This document shows positions 1-9,013 of a DNA stretch of 64,000 nt, one piece after another. The notes under the pieces are model-generated. The model was not told the origin of the DNA and ran no database searches. It worked only from the letters and a program-made list of their open reading frames with translations. A program made the translations under genes and the position numbers. Origin of the DNA: Anditalea andensis (GTDB lineage Bacteria; Bacteroidota; Bacteroidia; Cytophagales; Cyclobacteriaceae); contig NZ_JMIH01000024.1 in the NCBI RefSeq assembly GCF_000714815.1, positions 372,001-436,000 on the forward strand, written 5' to 3'. Position 1 is the first letter of the stretch. Each line of letters opens with the position of its first letter.

Positions 1-465
1 AATGGTGTATGTCTTACGGTGGTCCATATTGAAGGAGATCAATATAGGGTTACCGCTGTGGATGAAACCCTAAAAAAAACTAATTTAGGGGAATGGCATG
101 AGGGCAAGAAGGTAAATGTGGAAAGGTGCATGCCGGCCAGCGGCCGCTTTGACGGACACATTGTACAGGGCCATGTGGATCAGGTAGGGTGGGTGGACAA
201 TATAACCGAAGAAGCAGGCAGCTGGATTTTTGATTTTTCTTTTGATACTTCTTTAGGTAATATAACAGTAGAAAAGGGATCCATTACTATAAACGGGACT
301 AGCCTCACCTGCTTTAATTCCCATGATGGCGGATTTTCAGTAGCCATTATTCCTTACACATATGAGCATACTAACTTTCATCAACTTAGGGTAGGAGATA
401 AAGTAAATTTAGAATTTGACATACTCGGTAAATATATCCAAAGGATCATCAAAGGATATGGTTAA
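1..465 (+). CDS. ribE: Riboflavin synthase alpha chain, 5'-truncated by window edge
   Basis: Riboflavin synthase condenses two 6,7-dimethyl-8-ribityllumazine molecules to riboflavin in the cytosol, the last step of riboflavin synthesis. The frame is open from base 1, and its first codons read NGVCLTVV, the conserved block of the first lumazine-binding repeat, so roughly 40 N-terminal residues lie outside the window. The second lumazine-binding repeat is complete, with GHVDQVG followed by the repeated block KGSITINGTSLTC. The 154 visible codons fit a family length near 195-200. The stop codon lies inside the start of the next gene (8-bp overlap), so the two are probably cotranscribed. Family assignment is secure; only the start is unseen. 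Confidence 0.95.
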   Translation, partial: NGVCLTVVHIEGDQYRVTAVDETLKKTNLGEWHEGKKVNVERCMPASGRFDGHIVQGHVDQVGWVDNITEEAGSWIFDFSFDTSLGNITVEKGSITINGTSLTCFNSHDGGFSVAIIPYTYEHTNFHQLRVGDKVNLEFDILGKYIQRIIKGYG

Positions 466-1567
466 GTTTTTAGACCTAGAGGCCATAAACAAAAGTTTTG
501 AACCCCAATTATCCCAAGCCTTGAGGCGTGTGATGGATTCAGGCTGGTATTTATTGGGAAAGGAAGTAACAGCTTTTGAGAAAGCGTTCAGTCAGTATAT
601 AGGCTGTACACATACGGTGGCTGTAGGCAGTGGTTTGGATGCGTTAAAGTTGATTTTTTTGGCTTATATACAGATAGGAGCCATGCGGACAGGAGATGAA
701 ATCATAGTGCCTGCCAATACCTGTATAGCTACATTTTTGGCCATATCCAGTAGCGGATTAATACCCGTGCCTGTAGAACCTGAAATGTTATCCTATAATA
801 TCGATCCTTTGGAAATAGAGCGTAAGATCTCTAAAAAGACCAGAGCGATCATGATAGTGCATCTATATGGCCAAGTAGCCATGCATGAACATATAGCAGG
901 ATTAATCGGGAAATATGGTCTCATTTTGATAGAAGATAATGCTCAGGCCGTAGGCGGCTTATATGGGGATATCCGTACTGGAGCCATAGGCCATGCCGCA
1001 GCCCATAGTTTTTATCCCAGTAAAAATTTAGGTGCGATGGGGGATGGGGGAGCGGTCACTACTAATGACCACCTACTCGCAGATACCATTAGGACTCTGG
1101 CCAATTATGGGAGCATACAGAAAAATGTAAACCGATATCAGGGGATAAATTCTAGATTAGATGAACTGCAGGCAGCTGTATTAAGGGTGAAATTAGCTCG
1201 GCTGGATGAGGATAATAAGAAAAGGGGGATTATAGCAAAATCTTATATTCATAATATAAAAAATATGCATATCATTTTACCCAAGGTGAGTGTTTATGGG
1301 ATGAGTATGCTAGGTCATGTATGGCACCTATTTGTAATAAGGTCGGAGGAAAGAGATAGATTACAGTCATATTTATACAGCCATGACATCCAGACGCAGA
1401 TCCATTATCCTATACCTCCACATAAACAGGAGGCATATAAACAAATGAACCACCTGAATTTTCCTAAAACCGAAGTCATACACAATGAGGTATTAAGCCT
1501 TCCGATAAGCCCTTTAATTTCTCAGGAAGATGTTTTCAAAGTAATTGAGACCATCAACAGATTTTGA
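458..1567 (+). CDS. DegT/DnrJ/EryC1/StrS family PLP-dependent sugar aminotransferase
   Basis: This is a 369-residue aminotransferase of the sensory/sugar transaminase family, which converts keto-sugar nucleotides to amino sugars (FdtB, VioA and DesV types). The PLP Schiff-base lysine is seen in SFYPSKNLGAMGDGG (about K189), and the PLP-binding aspartate in LIEDNAQAVGG (about D160). The ATG at 458 gives the usual family N-terminus MVKFLDLEAINKSF. The frame stays open upstream to 416, but those residues fall inside riboflavin synthase and do not look like the family. The substrate cannot be told from sequence; a dTDP-3-keto-6-deoxyhexose is a guess based on similarity to FdtB-like proteins. It lies 20 kb from the polysaccharide locus but may supply it. 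Confidence 0.9.
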   Translation: MVKFLDLEAINKSFEPQLSQALRRVMDSGWYLLGKEVTAFEKAFSQYIGCTHTVAVGSGLDALKLIFLAYIQIGAMRTGDEIIVPANTCIATFLAISSSGLIPVPVEPEMLSYNIDPLEIERKISKKTRAIMIVHLYGQVAMHEHIAGLIGKYGLILIEDNAQAVGGLYGDIRTGAIGHAAAHSFYPSKNLGAMGDGGAVTTNDHLLADTIRTLANYGSIQKNVNRYQGINSRLDELQAAVLRVKLARLDEDNKKRGIIAKSYIHNIKNMHIILPKVSVYGMSMLGHVWHLFVIRSEERDRLQSYLYSHDIQTQIHYPIPPHKQEAYKQMNHLNFPKTEVIHNEVLSLPISPLISQEDVFKVIETINRF

Positions 1568-1613
1568 CTGCCTCCCTATGTATTTCTATGCGGAATAATC
1601 CTTTGTTTCCTTT

Positions 1614-2192
1614 TTAATTTGGATATAGTTTTGGGTTGATTTTATTTTTTAAATAAATAGCGAGGTAAAAACCTATCAATGCAGATAAAATTCCGACTAA
1701 AGCTCCTATAAGCACGTCTCCAGGATAATGAACTCCTAAATAAATGCGCGTGTACGAAAAAATAGCCGCCCATAGAAATAACCATCCAAAACCCCTTATT
1801 TTTTTATAAAAGACCAGGCAAAAATAGGTCGCTACCGCAAATGCATTGGAAGCATGTGAGGATGCAAATCCATATAGTCCACCACAGTACCTATAGTTTA
1901 AAATCTGTCCTTCCCACCGAGTATCATGGCATGGCCTTAACCTACCAAAATAAGGTTTCATAAGTCCAGAAGTGCCCTGGTCTGCTAATAAAATGGCTAA
2001 ACCTATACCCACCAGTATCCAGATTGATGCTTTACCATATGCTTTAAATGTAAGATAAATGATAAAAAGATACATCGGGATCCAGATAGCAGTCCCTGTG
2101 ATGGCAAACATGATCGGGTCCAGCCAATCTATTCCGTATGCATTTAAATGAAGGAACAATCGCTCGTCCCATTCGATTAGCTTATCCAACAT
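1614..2192 (-). CDS. PAP2-family membrane phosphatase
   Basis: A 192-residue integral membrane phosphatase with the three PAP2 signatures in order: KPYFGRLRP (K-x6-R-P), SSHASN in place of the usual PSGH, and TRIYLGVHYPGD (S/T-R-x5-H-x3-D). Hydrophobic segments on both sides predict about five or six transmembrane helices. Members dephosphorylate undecaprenyl diphosphate, phosphatidic acid or related lipid phosphates at the membrane. The start codon overlaps the hemF stop by one base (TGATG on the minus strand), so translation is probably coupled. It is convergent with the aminotransferase gene, with 46 bp between the two stops. The lipid substrate is not predictable; undecaprenyl-diphosphate recycling would suit the neighbouring envelope genes. 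Confidence 0.88.
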   Translation of the reverse strand: MLDKLIEWDERLFLHLNAYGIDWLDPIMFAITGTAIWIPMYLFIIYLTFKAYGKASIWILVGIGLAILLADQGTSGLMKPYFGRLRPCHDTRWEGQILNYRYCGGLYGFASSHASNAFAVATYFCLVFYKKIRGFGWLFLWAAIFSYTRIYLGVHYPGDVLIGALVGILSALIGFYLAIYLKNKINPKLYPN

Positions 2193-3094
2193 CAGTAATT
2201 AATCCAGTCAATTTCTTTTTTTAAATGCTCCAGTGTTAAGGCCTCTTCGGAGCCTGGGCCAGGGGTGTGGTTATATTCCCACTGCGCTAGGGGTGGCATG
2301 CTCATGAGGATACTTTCTGTTCTTCCATTGGTGTCCAGCCCAAATTTGGTCCCTGCATCCCATACAAGGTTAAATTCTACATACCTACCTCTTCGGAGTG
2401 CCTGCCATTTTTGATGGTCTACGTTATAGGGTAAAGAGGAATTTTTGGCCATAAAGTGGCGGTAAATTTTGGGAAAAGCTTCACCTACAGCTTTTACAAA
2501 TTCAAACAGTTGGGCAAATGAAATAGAATCATCAGCTACTAATCTATCAAAAAATATTCCTCCAATCCCTCTTGTTTCTTGACGGTGTTTGATATAAAAA
2601 TAGTCATCAGCCCATGTTTTAAATTTGTCATAGTAAGCGGGATGGTAATCATCGCATACCGCTTTAAGCTGCTGATGAAAATATTTGGCATCTTCTACAT
2701 TTACATAGTGCGGGGTAAGGTCTATCCCCCCTCCAAACCAGTAGGTACCATTGGACATTTCAAAATAGCGGATGTTCATATGTATGATAGGCACCATCGG
2801 ATTGATAGGATGTATGACTATTGATACCCCTGTAGCAAAAAAATCTGCATTATCCAGCTGGAGTTTTTGTAGTATTTTTGCCGGTGTAGGGCCTTCGACA
2901 GCTGAAAATGCCACTCCTCCCTTTTCTATAACTCTACCTTTTTGAATGATACGGGTACGGCCTCCACCACCTTCTGGTCTGGTCCATGGATCTTCCTTAA
3001 AAACGGCCAGGCCATCTTCCTTTTCCAATTCTGAACAGATATGGTCTTGTATTTTTTTAAAATCTTCAGCGATTCGCTCTTTTGTTATTTGCAT
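2192..3094 (-). CDS. hemF: Oxygen-dependent coproporphyrinogen III oxidase
   Basis: HemF oxidatively decarboxylates coproporphyrinogen III to protoporphyrinogen IX with O2, a late haem biosynthesis step. The 300-residue length matches the family. Conserved stretches include EGGGGRTRI near residue 41, MVPIIHMNIRYFE, FGGGIDLTPHY (substrate and active-site region), ETRGIGGIFFDRL and RRGRYVEFNLVWDAGTKFGL. It is the middle gene of a leftward group: the outer-membrane gene ends 25 bp upstream and the PAP2 gene starts at the hemF stop. Dependence on O2 suggests an aerobic host. The assignment is secure. Confidence 0.96.
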   Translation of the reverse strand: MQITKERIAEDFKKIQDHICSELEKEDGLAVFKEDPWTRPEGGGGRTRIIQKGRVIEKGGVAFSAVEGPTPAKILQKLQLDNADFFATGVSIVIHPINPMVPIIHMNIRYFEMSNGTYWFGGGIDLTPHYVNVEDAKYFHQQLKAVCDDYHPAYYDKFKTWADDYFYIKHRQETRGIGGIFFDRLVADDSISFAQLFEFVKAVGEAFPKIYRHFMAKNSSLPYNVDHQKWQALRRGRYVEFNLVWDAGTKFGLDTNGRTESILMSMPPLAQWEYNHTPGPGSEEALTLEHLKKEIDWINY

Positions 3095-3119
3095 ATATCA
3101 ATATTCATTTCGTGGTTCA

Positions 3120-5537
3120 TCAGAACGGATATCCTATCCCGATATTAAAAACAGCCTGTCCCGGGTCTCCTAAAGGTCTTCTGAAATTCAGGCGGTCTAG
3201 AACAAAACGTTCACCCTCTTCTCTGGCAGGATCGTATGCCTTTACTCCCATATCTAATCTTAATACGAGAAAGTCAAAATCCATCCTTAACCCCAATCCA
3301 GTACCCACAGCAATTTCTTTGTAGAAACGGTCAAACCTAAAATTAGCCCCTTCTCTGGTCGGATCGGGGAGGAAAGTCCAAATATTACCTGCATCTACAA
3401 AGAATGCTCCATCAAAATAGCTGAATAACTTTCTTCTATATTCAAACATGGTTTCAAATACAATTTCTCCAGGCTGTTCAAATCGGTAATCAAATGTGCC
3501 ATCCTCTCTTGTGATAGGTGTAAATGATCCTGGGCCAAGTCTTCTTGGCTGCCAGGCACGGTTACTGGTACTGCCGCCGGCAAAGAAGTACTTTTCATAC
3601 GGAAGCACACCATCACTGATCCCATATGGCTGGGCCAGTCCCAGATTGGTACGATAGGCAAATGTACTTACATTACCTAGAGGGATATACCTCCTCCAGT
3701 CTGCCTGAAACTTGAGAAACTGGAAGTATGCCAGCGTTCGCTCTTCAAAAAACGCTGGTCGGACAAAATTATAAGAAGTACCTCCACTTTCTACAAAAAG
3801 CCGTAATAAGGAGGCATTTCTTTTTCTGAACAAACCATATTCATTGAAATTGATGATGGCCTGGCCTGAAATACTGCTCACATAAGATGATAGAAATGAA
3901 TTGATAAGATTGTTACCCTGGTTTTGAAGTTCCTCTAGTCTTTCCTGAAAAGAAGGATTAAGAGATGAGCGTATAAAGTTGGCATCTAAGAAATTCAATG
4001 TAAACTGTTGCCTTAAATCCCTGGTAGCCCAGTTATAAGAAAGAATGGTGTTTAGGGCTTCTCTGGTATACTCTGGTCTATTGACATAATTATACCCCAA
4101 AAGGGCTCGGGTACGGGGGTTATACCTGCCAAACTGATTCAGGGCCCAGGTATTAAAAGGAAATATAAACTGGGGAAAAAGAATCGATACAGAAGTGTTC
4201 AGTTCCCGGCTTCGGTATACACCACCCTCTGCTGTAGCAGATGCCACACCTTCCAGTCCTGCTCTGAAATTGAGTTCAAATATTTCAAGTCCACCAAAGA
4301 AATTTCTGTTCCTTAAAGAATGGCTGAAAAAAGGTCCTGGGAGCTGTTCAGTAACACTTGCCCCAAGTTGATTGATCACCTGATATTTCTGACTAGGACT
4401 CGTGGTTATGTGCGCCTGTATGGTATTGCCCAAAGTGTCAAATCCAATATTGACAAATCGGAATATATCCAGATTTGCAAGTTGCCTCTGGGTTTCCAAT
4501 ATATCACGCCGATTGTAATGATCTCCCTGATTTATAAATATCCGGGAATTTATGATTTTCTCTGAATAATTGCCTCTGTAAAAAACAAATGTTTTTTCGT
4601 CAAACCTAGAAGAAAGTTCTCTGTCCAAAATTACCTCATTGGGACTAGAGATAGTGAAGGATACCGAATCTATGGTATATACCCTATGCTGATCAGCATA
4701 AATAGGTTTTCTGATCAGCTGCTCTACGGTTACTTTTTTATCTACGGTATCTTTATATACATTATATTCTATGTATGATTTAGAAAAGGTATAATATCCG
4801 TTTTCCCTAAGTATGTCTTCCACCCATTGTCTTTCTCTGGAAAGGTTAGCTTGAATATATCTGGTATTTGGTAATATATTTGAACTTCCCTGCCTGATAT
4901 TGAGAATCTGGTAAATATTTGGATCATCTGATCGGGTGTAAGCGGTATCTATCAGATAAGGATCATTTTCTACAATGTTATAAGTAATATATGCTTTTTT
5001 GCCTGAAGTAGTGGTTGCGGCCGCTACTTGAGCATCAAAAAAGCCGTTGTTTACCAGATAGAAGCCAATCTGCTTCTCGGATTCAATTTTTTTTAAACTA
5101 TCATATACAACCCTCTGGTTCCCGGTCCTCATGAACCAATTACCATATTCCAAATTTCTTTCCAGACTGGATATTAGTGAATTGGTTTTAATATACCTTC
5201 TTCTTTCTTTTCTTTGGCCTGGATTATCTATCAAACGCTGTTCTAGGATTTCCCTTTCTGCTTCAAGTGCTGCTTTCCTTTCTGCTATTTTTGAACTGTC
5301 ATATGTGATGCTGCCGATGTCATGGAGAAATACGCCTGGGGCAAAATTAACTATCGGTACCCTTGTATTGGGTTTTTGGGAAATCAGGTTTCTTATGGCT
5401 TCAGCATCAGCTTTATCCACCCCCCTGACATCTACATCATAAACCAGATATTGGTTCTCTTTTAGCCCTTTAGATAAACTACAGGCAGAAAATAAAAGCA
5501 GAACTATTATAAAGTTTATATATTTGAAATTATTCAC
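3120..5537 (-). CDS. BamA/TamA family outer membrane lipoprotein (TamL-like)
   Basis: An 805-residue Omp85-family protein. The N-terminus is a lipoprotein signal (hydrophobic segment then LLLFSAC, predicted lipid-modified Cys19). POTRA-like repeats follow over about residues 25-400, and a C-terminal 16-strand barrel domain ends in an aromatic residue (GIGYPF). Bacteroidota are known to carry a lipidated TamA variant, TamL, usually with a TamB partner; no TamB is present in this window. The residues after the cysteine (SLSKGLKEN) are not an acidic surface-export signal, which fits periplasm-facing POTRA domains. The start lies only 17 bp from the divergent methyltransferase start, so its promoter must overlap that gene. 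BamA itself is less likely because of the lipobox. Confidence 0.9.
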   Translation of the reverse strand: MNNFKYINFIIVLLLFSACSLSKGLKENQYLVYDVDVRGVDKADAEAIRNLISQKPNTRVPIVNFAPGVFLHDIGSITYDSSKIAERKAALEAEREILEQRLIDNPGQRKERRRYIKTNSLISSLERNLEYGNWFMRTGNQRVVYDSLKKIESEKQIGFYLVNNGFFDAQVAAATTTSGKKAYITYNIVENDPYLIDTAYTRSDDPNIYQILNIRQGSSNILPNTRYIQANLSRERQWVEDILRENGYYTFSKSYIEYNVYKDTVDKKVTVEQLIRKPIYADQHRVYTIDSVSFTISSPNEVILDRELSSRFDEKTFVFYRGNYSEKIINSRIFINQGDHYNRRDILETQRQLANLDIFRFVNIGFDTLGNTIQAHITTSPSQKYQVINQLGASVTEQLPGPFFSHSLRNRNFFGGLEIFELNFRAGLEGVASATAEGGVYRSRELNTSVSILFPQFIFPFNTWALNQFGRYNPRTRALLGYNYVNRPEYTREALNTILSYNWATRDLRQQFTLNFLDANFIRSSLNPSFQERLEELQNQGNNLINSFLSSYVSSISGQAIINFNEYGLFRKRNASLLRLFVESGGTSYNFVRPAFFEERTLAYFQFLKFQADWRRYIPLGNVSTFAYRTNLGLAQPYGISDGVLPYEKYFFAGGSTSNRAWQPRRLGPGSFTPITREDGTFDYRFEQPGEIVFETMFEYRRKLFSYFDGAFFVDAGNIWTFLPDPTREGANFRFDRFYKEIAVGTGLGLRMDFDFLVLRLDMGVKAYDPAREEGERFVLDRLNFRRPLGDPGQAVFNIGIGYPF

Positions 5538-5554
5538 AGTATTCTCTTTCCCTA

Positions 5555-6307
5555 ATGCTCAGCAAAAATACGGTTAAGTTTATTAAATCCTTGCAACAGA
5601 AAAAATTCCGTAGACAGGAAAACGCTTTTTTTGTAGAAGGAGCCAAAAATGTAACGGAATTATTGAATTCGGATTATGAAATCACCCATCTCCTTTTTAC
5701 GGAAACTTTTAAAAGTGAACAGTGGAGCCTGATCAAAAGATGCGGTGCTGAGAAATATGAAGTAAGTCCTAATCAGCTTGGAGCCATTGGAACATTTCAG
5801 ACCAATGAGGCTGCGATAGCTGTAGCGAAAATCAAAGAAAATGCGGTGTTTCGTTTGAACCCAGACGAATTGGCCCTTGCCTTAGACGATGTACGTGATC
5901 CCGGTAATCTGGGAACAATCATCAGGGTGGCGGATTGGTATGGGATAAAAAAGCTTATACTGTCAGAACAATGTGCGGACCTGTATAATCCTAAAGTACT
6001 GAACAGCAGTATGGGGTCTTTTACCCGTGTAGCTTTGTTCTATACGGACTTAGGACCATATCTTCGTACGGTAAAGGCTCCGGTCTATGGAGCATTTTTA
6101 GATGGCGATAATATTTACCGTTCGCAGCTGTCTAAAAATGGGATTATCCTGATGGGGAATGAATCTAAGGGAATATCCCGAGAACTTATTCCTTATATAA
6201 CACATAAAATCACCATTCCGCAGATAGGACTTGCTGAATCTCTGAATGTGGCTATAGCCACTGCGGTGATCTGTGATAATTTTAGAAGGTCCACATGGGA
6301 AATATAA
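5555..6307 (+). CDS. TrmH/SpoU family RNA 2'-O-methyltransferase
   Basis: A 250-residue SPOUT-class methyltransferase that transfers methyl groups from S-adenosylmethionine to 2'-OH of rRNA or tRNA. The N-terminal substrate-binding segment contains KKFRRQENAFFVEGAKNV. The three SpoU motifs follow: LALDDVRDPGNLGTIIRVADW with the key Asn-Arg pair (motif 1), ILMGNESKGIS (motif 2) and IPQIGLAESLNVAIATAV (motif 3). This knotted fold forms the SAM pocket. The target nucleotide is not predictable. It starts 17 bp from the divergent outer-membrane gene, and its last 13 bp overlap the next gene start, indicating an operon with the symporter. Confidence 0.92.
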   Translation: MLSKNTVKFIKSLQQKKFRRQENAFFVEGAKNVTELLNSDYEITHLLFTETFKSEQWSLIKRCGAEKYEVSPNQLGAIGTFQTNEAAIAVAKIKENAVFRLNPDELALALDDVRDPGNLGTIIRVADWYGIKKLILSEQCADLYNPKVLNSSMGSFTRVALFYTDLGPYLRTVKAPVYGAFLDGDNIYRSQLSKNGIILMGNESKGISRELIPYITHKITIPQIGLAESLNVAIATAVICDNFRRSTWEI

Positions 6308-7299
6308 AAGCAAACTTAGCAAAAGTAGGGATTAATGGGTTTTTCTTTGCACTGATATTAATGGTGTTATTGGCCTATTTATTCCCATATTTGGGTGAAG
6401 AGGAAGGGTTACTTCCATGGGGCGAAATCACCGATATTGGCGTTTTTTTTATTTTCTTTTTTTATGGGGTAAAGCTTAGTCCTGCCCAGCTTAAAGCAGG
6501 ATTGTCAAACTATAAACTCCATCTTTTAATCCAGGGAAGTACCTTCGTGATTTTTCCTTTTTTGATATTGACCATCCATTATTTGTCAGGGGCAGGTAAC
6601 TCTTACATGTGGATAGGAGTATTCTATCTGGCAGCACTTCCTTCTACAGTTTCATCTTCAGTAGTGATGGTGTCGATAGCTGGTGGTAATATGCCTGCAG
6701 CCATTTTTAATGCCAGCATTTCTAGTTTGATAGGTATCCTGATTACACCGCTATGGATGGGTGTGTTTATGGATGTAGCGGATGCGGGCATAGATTTGAC
6801 CTCTACAGTGATAAAATTGGGTATACAGATCCTCTTACCTGTAACACTTGGTTTTTTATTTCATAAAAAGCTAGGGGATCTGGTAGCAAAGAACCAAAAA
6901 AAGCTGAAGAATTTTGATCAGGCGATTATTTTATTAATTGTATTCACGGCCTTCGCGGAGTCATTTGCCAAAGATATGTTCCAAGGAAACAGTTTAGCAG
7001 ATTTTATATATATGAGTGCAGCGATGGCAGGTTTGTTCATATTGATAATGGGTATTATGTGGGGAATATCAAAATGGATGGGTTTCGTTCAGGCAGATAC
7101 CATTACTGTACTTTTCTGTGGTTCCAAGAAATCATTGGTTCAGGGCGCTGTGATGGGAAAGGTACTATTTCCAGATCCTTTAATATTTGGCATAGTGCTT
7201 TTGCCTTTGATGATATACCATTCTCTGCAGCTCTTAATGGGGTCGGCTATAGCTGAAAGATTTGCTGCAAAAAATCTAGAAGAAAGACGTGTCAACTGA
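6295..7299 (+). CDS. Bile acid:sodium symporter (SBF-like, YfeH-type) family protein
   Basis: A 334-residue membrane protein with about ten hydrophobic helices. It resembles the SBF-like branch of the bile acid/sodium symporter superfamily, many of whose bacterial members are uncharacterised. Features seen are PFLILTIHYL, the helix pair with YLAALPSTVSSSVVMVSIAGGN (the TVSSSV segment is a characteristic sodium-site region), and FCGSKKSLVQGAVMGKVLF near the C-terminus. The start overlaps the methyltransferase stop, suggesting translational coupling. Its last 24 bp overlap the 3' end of the convergent queuosine transporter gene. The substrate is unknown, and calling it a bile-acid carrier would be wrong; it may carry an organic anion. 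Confidence 0.82.
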   Translation: MGNIKANLAKVGINGFFFALILMVLLAYLFPYLGEEEGLLPWGEITDIGVFFIFFFYGVKLSPAQLKAGLSNYKLHLLIQGSTFVIFPFLILTIHYLSGAGNSYMWIGVFYLAALPSTVSSSVVMVSIAGGNMPAAIFNASISSLIGILITPLWMGVFMDVADAGIDLTSTVIKLGIQILLPVTLGFLFHKKLGDLVAKNQKKLKNFDQAIILLIVFTAFAESFAKDMFQGNSLADFIYMSAAMAGLFILIMGIMWGISKWMGFVQADTITVLFCGSKKSLVQGAVMGKVLFPDPLIFGIVLLPLMIYHSLQLLMGSAIAERFAAKNLEERRVN

Positions 7300-8088
7300 G
7301 GCGTCTGCCGTCATCCGGTCTGCACCCGGTTTTCCTAAGTATTTGTCTATCAAACTATGTCCTAAATAGAGTAGTGGAGTCATCATTATAGCTACCACAA
7401 ATTTATATATGTAATTGATCAAACCGACCGAGATTACTTGTTCCCAACTCCAGTTTCCAAATAGGTAGAAGGCCACTATAAGCACTATGAATGAATCAAA
7501 AAACTGGGCCACTACTGTGGATCCGGTAGCCCTTAGCCATATCATCTTAGACCCGGTAAGTTTTCTGAGTTTTTGGAACACAAAAACGTCTACTAGCTGG
7601 CCAAAAAGAAATGCAATCAATGAACCTGCTATGATACCAAGCCCCTGTCTGAATATGGTGTTAAAGGCATAATTTATATTGAATGGATTGCCTACATCAT
7701 CGGTCTGATTGACATCCAGCCAAAACTGTGCAGGTGGTAGTCCGGTGACTACTGTTATCACTAAAAATATATAGGTTATAAAAAAGGCAGTGATATAACT
7801 AATCTTTTTAACACCAGATTTACCATAATATTCATTGATGATGTCAGTGGTAAGAAATACGATAGGCCATATGACAGCTCCTGCGGTTAAATTAAAATCC
7901 AACCTGTAATCTCCCAAAAATGTCCAGTTGGCAGGTTCTAGGCCTACTGTATTTTCTCCTGAGAAAATTTTAACTCCTATGATTTCCGCCAAAATAGCAT
8001 TGGTCAGAAAAATTCCGGATAAGATGATAAATAGGTTTGTTTTTTTTGCCTGAAATATCTGATCTTCAGACCGATCCTTTAAAGCCAT
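7276..8088 (-). CDS. Queuosine precursor transporter (YhhQ/VUT family)
   Basis: A 270-residue membrane protein of the VUT_1/YhhQ family, which imports the queuosine precursors preQ0 or preQ1 across the inner membrane. It has about six or seven predicted helices. Family features seen are an early LTNAILAEIIGVKIF, FLTTDIINEYYGK, and the motif STVVAQFFDSFIVLIVAFYLFG with its conserved Gln and Asp. The start lies within the last bases of the RNase Z gene (10-bp overlap), so it is the last gene of the leftward STAS-rnz-transporter group. Its 3' end overlaps the convergent symporter gene by 24 bp. The C-terminal tail after the last helix is poorly conserved. Confidence 0.88.
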   Translation of the reverse strand: MALKDRSEDQIFQAKKTNLFIILSGIFLTNAILAEIIGVKIFSGENTVGLEPANWTFLGDYRLDFNLTAGAVIWPIVFLTTDIINEYYGKSGVKKISYITAFFITYIFLVITVVTGLPPAQFWLDVNQTDDVGNPFNINYAFNTIFRQGLGIIAGSLIAFLFGQLVDVFVFQKLRKLTGSKMIWLRATGSTVVAQFFDSFIVLIVAFYLFGNWSWEQVISVGLINYIYKFVVAIMMTPLLYLGHSLIDKYLGKPGADRMTADASVDTSFF

Positions 8089-9008
8089 TCTTCTATATAA
8101 AATGTTTTACCTTCTATACTAAGTTCTGCATTTGGAAATATCTCCCGGGCTTCTATAAGCATTTCATCCAGTTCCTTATACCTAATGGAAAAATGACCGA
8201 GCAATAGTTTTTTTACACCCGATTCTTTGGCTATGGTAGCTGCCTGAGCAGCTGTACTGTGAAAAGTCTCCGTAGCTCTTTCAGCTTCTTTTTCCATAAA
8301 GGTGGATTCATGATAGAGAAGATCTGCACCTGTAAAATAATTTATCAGATCTCTATCATAAATAGTATCTGCACTGTAAGCATACGTACGCTCTGGCAGA
8401 GGTGGATAAGTAAATTTCTCCAAAGAATAAATCACTTGATGGGTGATAGGGTCCAAGACATTTTTACCGCTTTTAAGGGTATTTATAGCTTCTATTCCTA
8501 TGTTGTGCTTTAGAAGTTCATCTTTTACCAGATTTCTGGGCTTAGGCTTTTCTCTAATGATAAAACCTGTGCAGGCGATTCTATGTTTAGTTGGAAAACT
8601 GAAAATCTTAAATGATTTCTCGTCTATGATCAATGTTTTATGGTATGGATCAGTCTGTACAAAATGAAGAGGAAAGTTGAGCTTTAAGTTTCCGTACTTT
8701 AATTGTATGGTGATGATTTCATCTAATCCTTTTGGCCCATATATAGTGAGCGGTTTAGATCGCTTATTTAAATGAAAAGTAGAGATCACTCCCATTAATC
8801 CAAGGTAGTGATCTCCATGCAAATGAGAAATGAGGATATAATCCAGATTGCCCGTTTTGATACCAAATTTTCTTAACTGGATTTGCGCACCTTCTCCGCA
8901 ATCTACCAATATGGAAGATTTTCCTATATTAACTAGCTGGCTCGTCTGGTTTCTGTTATGAGCAGGTGCTGCGGAATTTGATCCTAAAATGGTGACGCTA
9001 AAATCCAA
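8079..9008 (-). CDS. rnz: Ribonuclease Z (tRNA 3' processing endonuclease)
   Basis: Zinc-dependent metallo-beta-lactamase-fold nuclease that trims tRNA 3' trailers. It is 309 residues, matching the short bacterial form. Zinc ligands are visible in SHLHGDHYLGL (HxHxDH), in the DTIYDRDL aspartate region, and in the C-terminal LLLGHFSIRY histidine. The early LVDCGEGAQIQLRKF and the later exosite-like region with charged residues are also typical. It sits 5 bp downstream of the STAS gene and overlaps the queuosine transporter start, a compact operon devoted partly to tRNA maturation and modification. Confidence is high. Confidence 0.95.
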   Translation of the reverse strand: MDFSVTILGSNSAAPAHNRNQTSQLVNIGKSSILVDCGEGAQIQLRKFGIKTGNLDYILISHLHGDHYLGLMGVISTFHLNKRSKPLTIYGPKGLDEIITIQLKYGNLKLNFPLHFVQTDPYHKTLIIDEKSFKIFSFPTKHRIACTGFIIREKPKPRNLVKDELLKHNIGIEAINTLKSGKNVLDPITHQVIYSLEKFTYPPLPERTYAYSADTIYDRDLINYFTGADLLYHESTFMEKEAERATETFHSTAAQAATIAKESGVKKLLLGHFSIRYKELDEMLIEAREIFPNAELSIEGKTFYIEEWL

Positions 9009-9013
9009 AATAT

